From contig NZ_VLLG01000003.1 of assembly GCF_007830125.1 (NCBI RefSeq), positions 982,247-1,046,246 on the forward strand: a DNA stretch of 64,000 nt, in the 5' to 3' direction. This DNA comes from Chitinophaga japonensis. Lineage in GTDB: Bacteria; Bacteroidota; Bacteroidia; Chitinophagales; Chitinophagaceae. A program made the position numbers and the translations under genes. Positions within the stretch are counted from its first letter, which is position 1, and the number at the start of each line of letters is the position of its first letter. Positions 63,008 through 64,000 of the stretch are shown here, one piece after another. The notes under the pieces are model-generated. The model was not told the origin of the DNA. It did no database searches and was given only the letters and a program-made list of their open reading frames with translations.

Positions 63008-63784
63008 ATGAAGTACCCTAAACAACTCCACCTCCCCGGAGCCGTCTTCGGCTGTTTACTAATGCTGCTTTTTGCGGCCTGTTCCCAGAAAGATAAAGAA
63101 ATGAAGGACGCATCACCTGCTGCTGATGTGGAAACCATGACCGAGTACCTGGTCAGCCAGGGATTTGACGGTCAGCAGATCGTTTTTGAAAAGGATCGCG
63201 TGATCATTGAACAGGACATCATCATGACCATGCCGGAACTGGAAAAACGCGTAGCCGACTGGCAGGAAGAAAAGGCCGGTGGTGTACAGACAGAACAGCG
63301 GCGCCACACCAGCCTTATCAGCAATTCATACAACAGCAATGTCAGGATCTACATTGATCCCGGTGTGCCCACTGCCTGGAGAACGGCCGTACAGGGCGCT
63401 GTGAACAACTGGAACTCCATATCCGGCACCAGGCTGGGTATGTCTATTACCACCAGCCAGTCCAATGCGCATTGCGTGGTGTTTATGGGCTACCAGAATG
63501 CCAACTGGGTAGCCAGGGCCTATCTGCCCTCCGGTGGCCTGCCGGGCGTAAGCGTGGAGATCAACGGCTACTACAACAGCCTGTCAGCCAGTTACAAGCT
63601 CTTCACCATTACCCATGAGTTTGGCCACACCGTCGGGTTCCACCACACCAACCAGACCAGCGGTATCCATATACCCGGCACTCCTACATCAGATCCCAAC
63701 TCTGTTATGAATTCATTTATCCTGCCCTGGGCAGGGTTTACTTCCGGGGATGTCCTGGCCACACAGATCATCTATCCGCTATAA
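63008..63784 (+). CDS. M57-type zinc metalloprotease lipoprotein
   Basis: A 258-residue lipoprotein (lipobox LLFAAC, Cys25). The zinc site is complete: HEFGHTVGFHH, with His203, Glu204, His207, Gly210 and His213 (HExxHxxGxxH), as in the M57/HEIGH family of metzincin-like peptidases. The N-terminal 100 residues (YLVSQGFDGQQIVFEKDRVI) look like a propeptide, and the Met-turn candidate is SVMNSF. It is probably a surface-anchored protease; substrates are unknown. Confidence 0.9.
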   Translation: MKYPKQLHLPGAVFGCLLMLLFAACSQKDKEMKDASPAADVETMTEYLVSQGFDGQQIVFEKDRVIIEQDIIMTMPELEKRVADWQEEKAGGVQTEQRRHTSLISNSYNSNVRIYIDPGVPTAWRTAVQGAVNNWNSISGTRLGMSITTSQSNAHCVVFMGYQNANWVARAYLPSGGLPGVSVEINGYYNSLSASYKLFTITHEFGHTVGFHHTNQTSGIHIPGTPTSDPNSVMNSFILPWAGFTSGDVLATQIIYPL

Positions 63785-63804
63785 ACTTTGGCATGAACAG
63801 CAAG

Positions 63805-63830
63805 AAAGCGGCCTGTGTACGGGCCGCTTT
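63805..63830 (+). terminator. Terminator after the M57 protease gene
   Basis: A perfect 9-bp stem (63805-63813 with 63822-63830; arm AAAGCGGCC) followed by TTG and a T run. Confidence 0.88.
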
Positions 63831-63898
63831 TTGTTTTGAAAGTCCTCAGCTTCAGGTTATCTTGCTATATTTACACCGCCTACAAACAGCAGCACACC

Positions 63899-64000
63899 AT
63901 GGAAATACTCGCAGCGGTCAGGCAGCTCTACATGCCCATCCAGCCTACGGTAAAGCAAACCGCTGATCATGTGACCTACTATGAATTTTTACCTGATCCC
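63899..64000 (+). CDS. Start of a gene cut by the window end (possibly AraC-type regulator)
   Basis: An open frame of 34 codons from the ATG at 63899 to the window end: MEILAAVRQLYMPIQPTVK, then QTADHVTYYEFLPDP. The final phrase resembles the beginning of the sensor region of some Bacteroidota AraC-type regulators, but there is too little to be sure. An AT-rich element TATATTTA lies just upstream as a possible -7 box. Confidence 0.4.
   Translation, partial: MEILAAVRQLYMPIQPTVKQTADHVTYYEFLPDP

Overview
The window looks like a chromosomal segment of a Bacteroidota bacterium, most likely family Chitinophagaceae (Chitinophaga or a near relative). The reasons are paired SusC/SusD genes, an ECF sigma/FecR regulatory pair, type IX secretion (T9SS) parts (PorQ, a PorP/SprF protein, a giant secreted protein with a gliding-motility type C-terminal domain), -7 boxes of the TAnnTTTG type, and a tmRNA tag ending NYAMAA. 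Both ends cut genes: the lon 3' end at the left, and the start of a gene at the right.

Layout. 1-4.5 kb: lon end, a RelE-type toxin-antitoxin pair, porQ, pdxJ, ahcY. 5-12 kb: a 2038-residue Calx-beta surface protein followed by its PorP/SprF-type partner. 12-20.3 kb: housekeeping genes (GNAT, PolX-like protein, lysine/alanine-rich histone-like protein, L27, L21, GH3-family ligase, dxr, rseP). 20.3-20.7 kb: tmRNA. 20.9-29.1 kb: a defence island next to the tmRNA, consisting of a type I restriction-modification operon (hsdM-hsdS-hsdR), a YgjP-like metallopeptidase overlapping hsdR, and a stand-alone gene resembling the polyvalent-protein kinase family. 29.2-34.8 kb: ada, an MFS exporter, an epoxide hydrolase, a collagen-repeat lipoprotein, a MerR/TipAS regulator. 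35.2-37.1 kb: an RNA ligase gene overlapping an HD-polynucleotide kinase gene, preceded by a leader that can fold over the ligase start codon. 37.2-44 kb: a SusC/SusD locus under an ECF sigma/FecR pair. 44.1-44.9 kb: three small genes. 45.3-55.4 kb: a polysaccharide-utilisation locus GH127-GH43-SusC-SusD-GH33. 55.5-58 kb: AraC regulator and two SDR genes. 58.1-63.8 kb: a large TraB/GumN protein, an OmpA lipoprotein, a zinc-protease lipoprotein.

How the parts may work together. PorQ and the PorP/SprF protein belong to T9SS export and surface display, and the Calx-beta protein carries the matching C-terminal signal. The two SusCD loci differ: the first SusC has an STN signalling domain and sits beside sigma/FecR but has no enzyme, while the second lacks STN, carries three glycan-cleaving enzymes and may depend on another regulator. 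The RNA ligase and HD-Pnk together provide end-healing and sealing for broken RNA.

The strongest candidates for something undescribed are (a) the nested-helix leader in front of the RNA-repair genes, (b) the tmRNA-linked restriction island with its two accessory genes, (c) a PolX-like protein that has lost the polymerase catalytic aspartates but kept the PHP site, and (d) the 1200-residue TraB/GumN protein with a repeated middle domain. All calls come from reading the sequence; no database search was possible.
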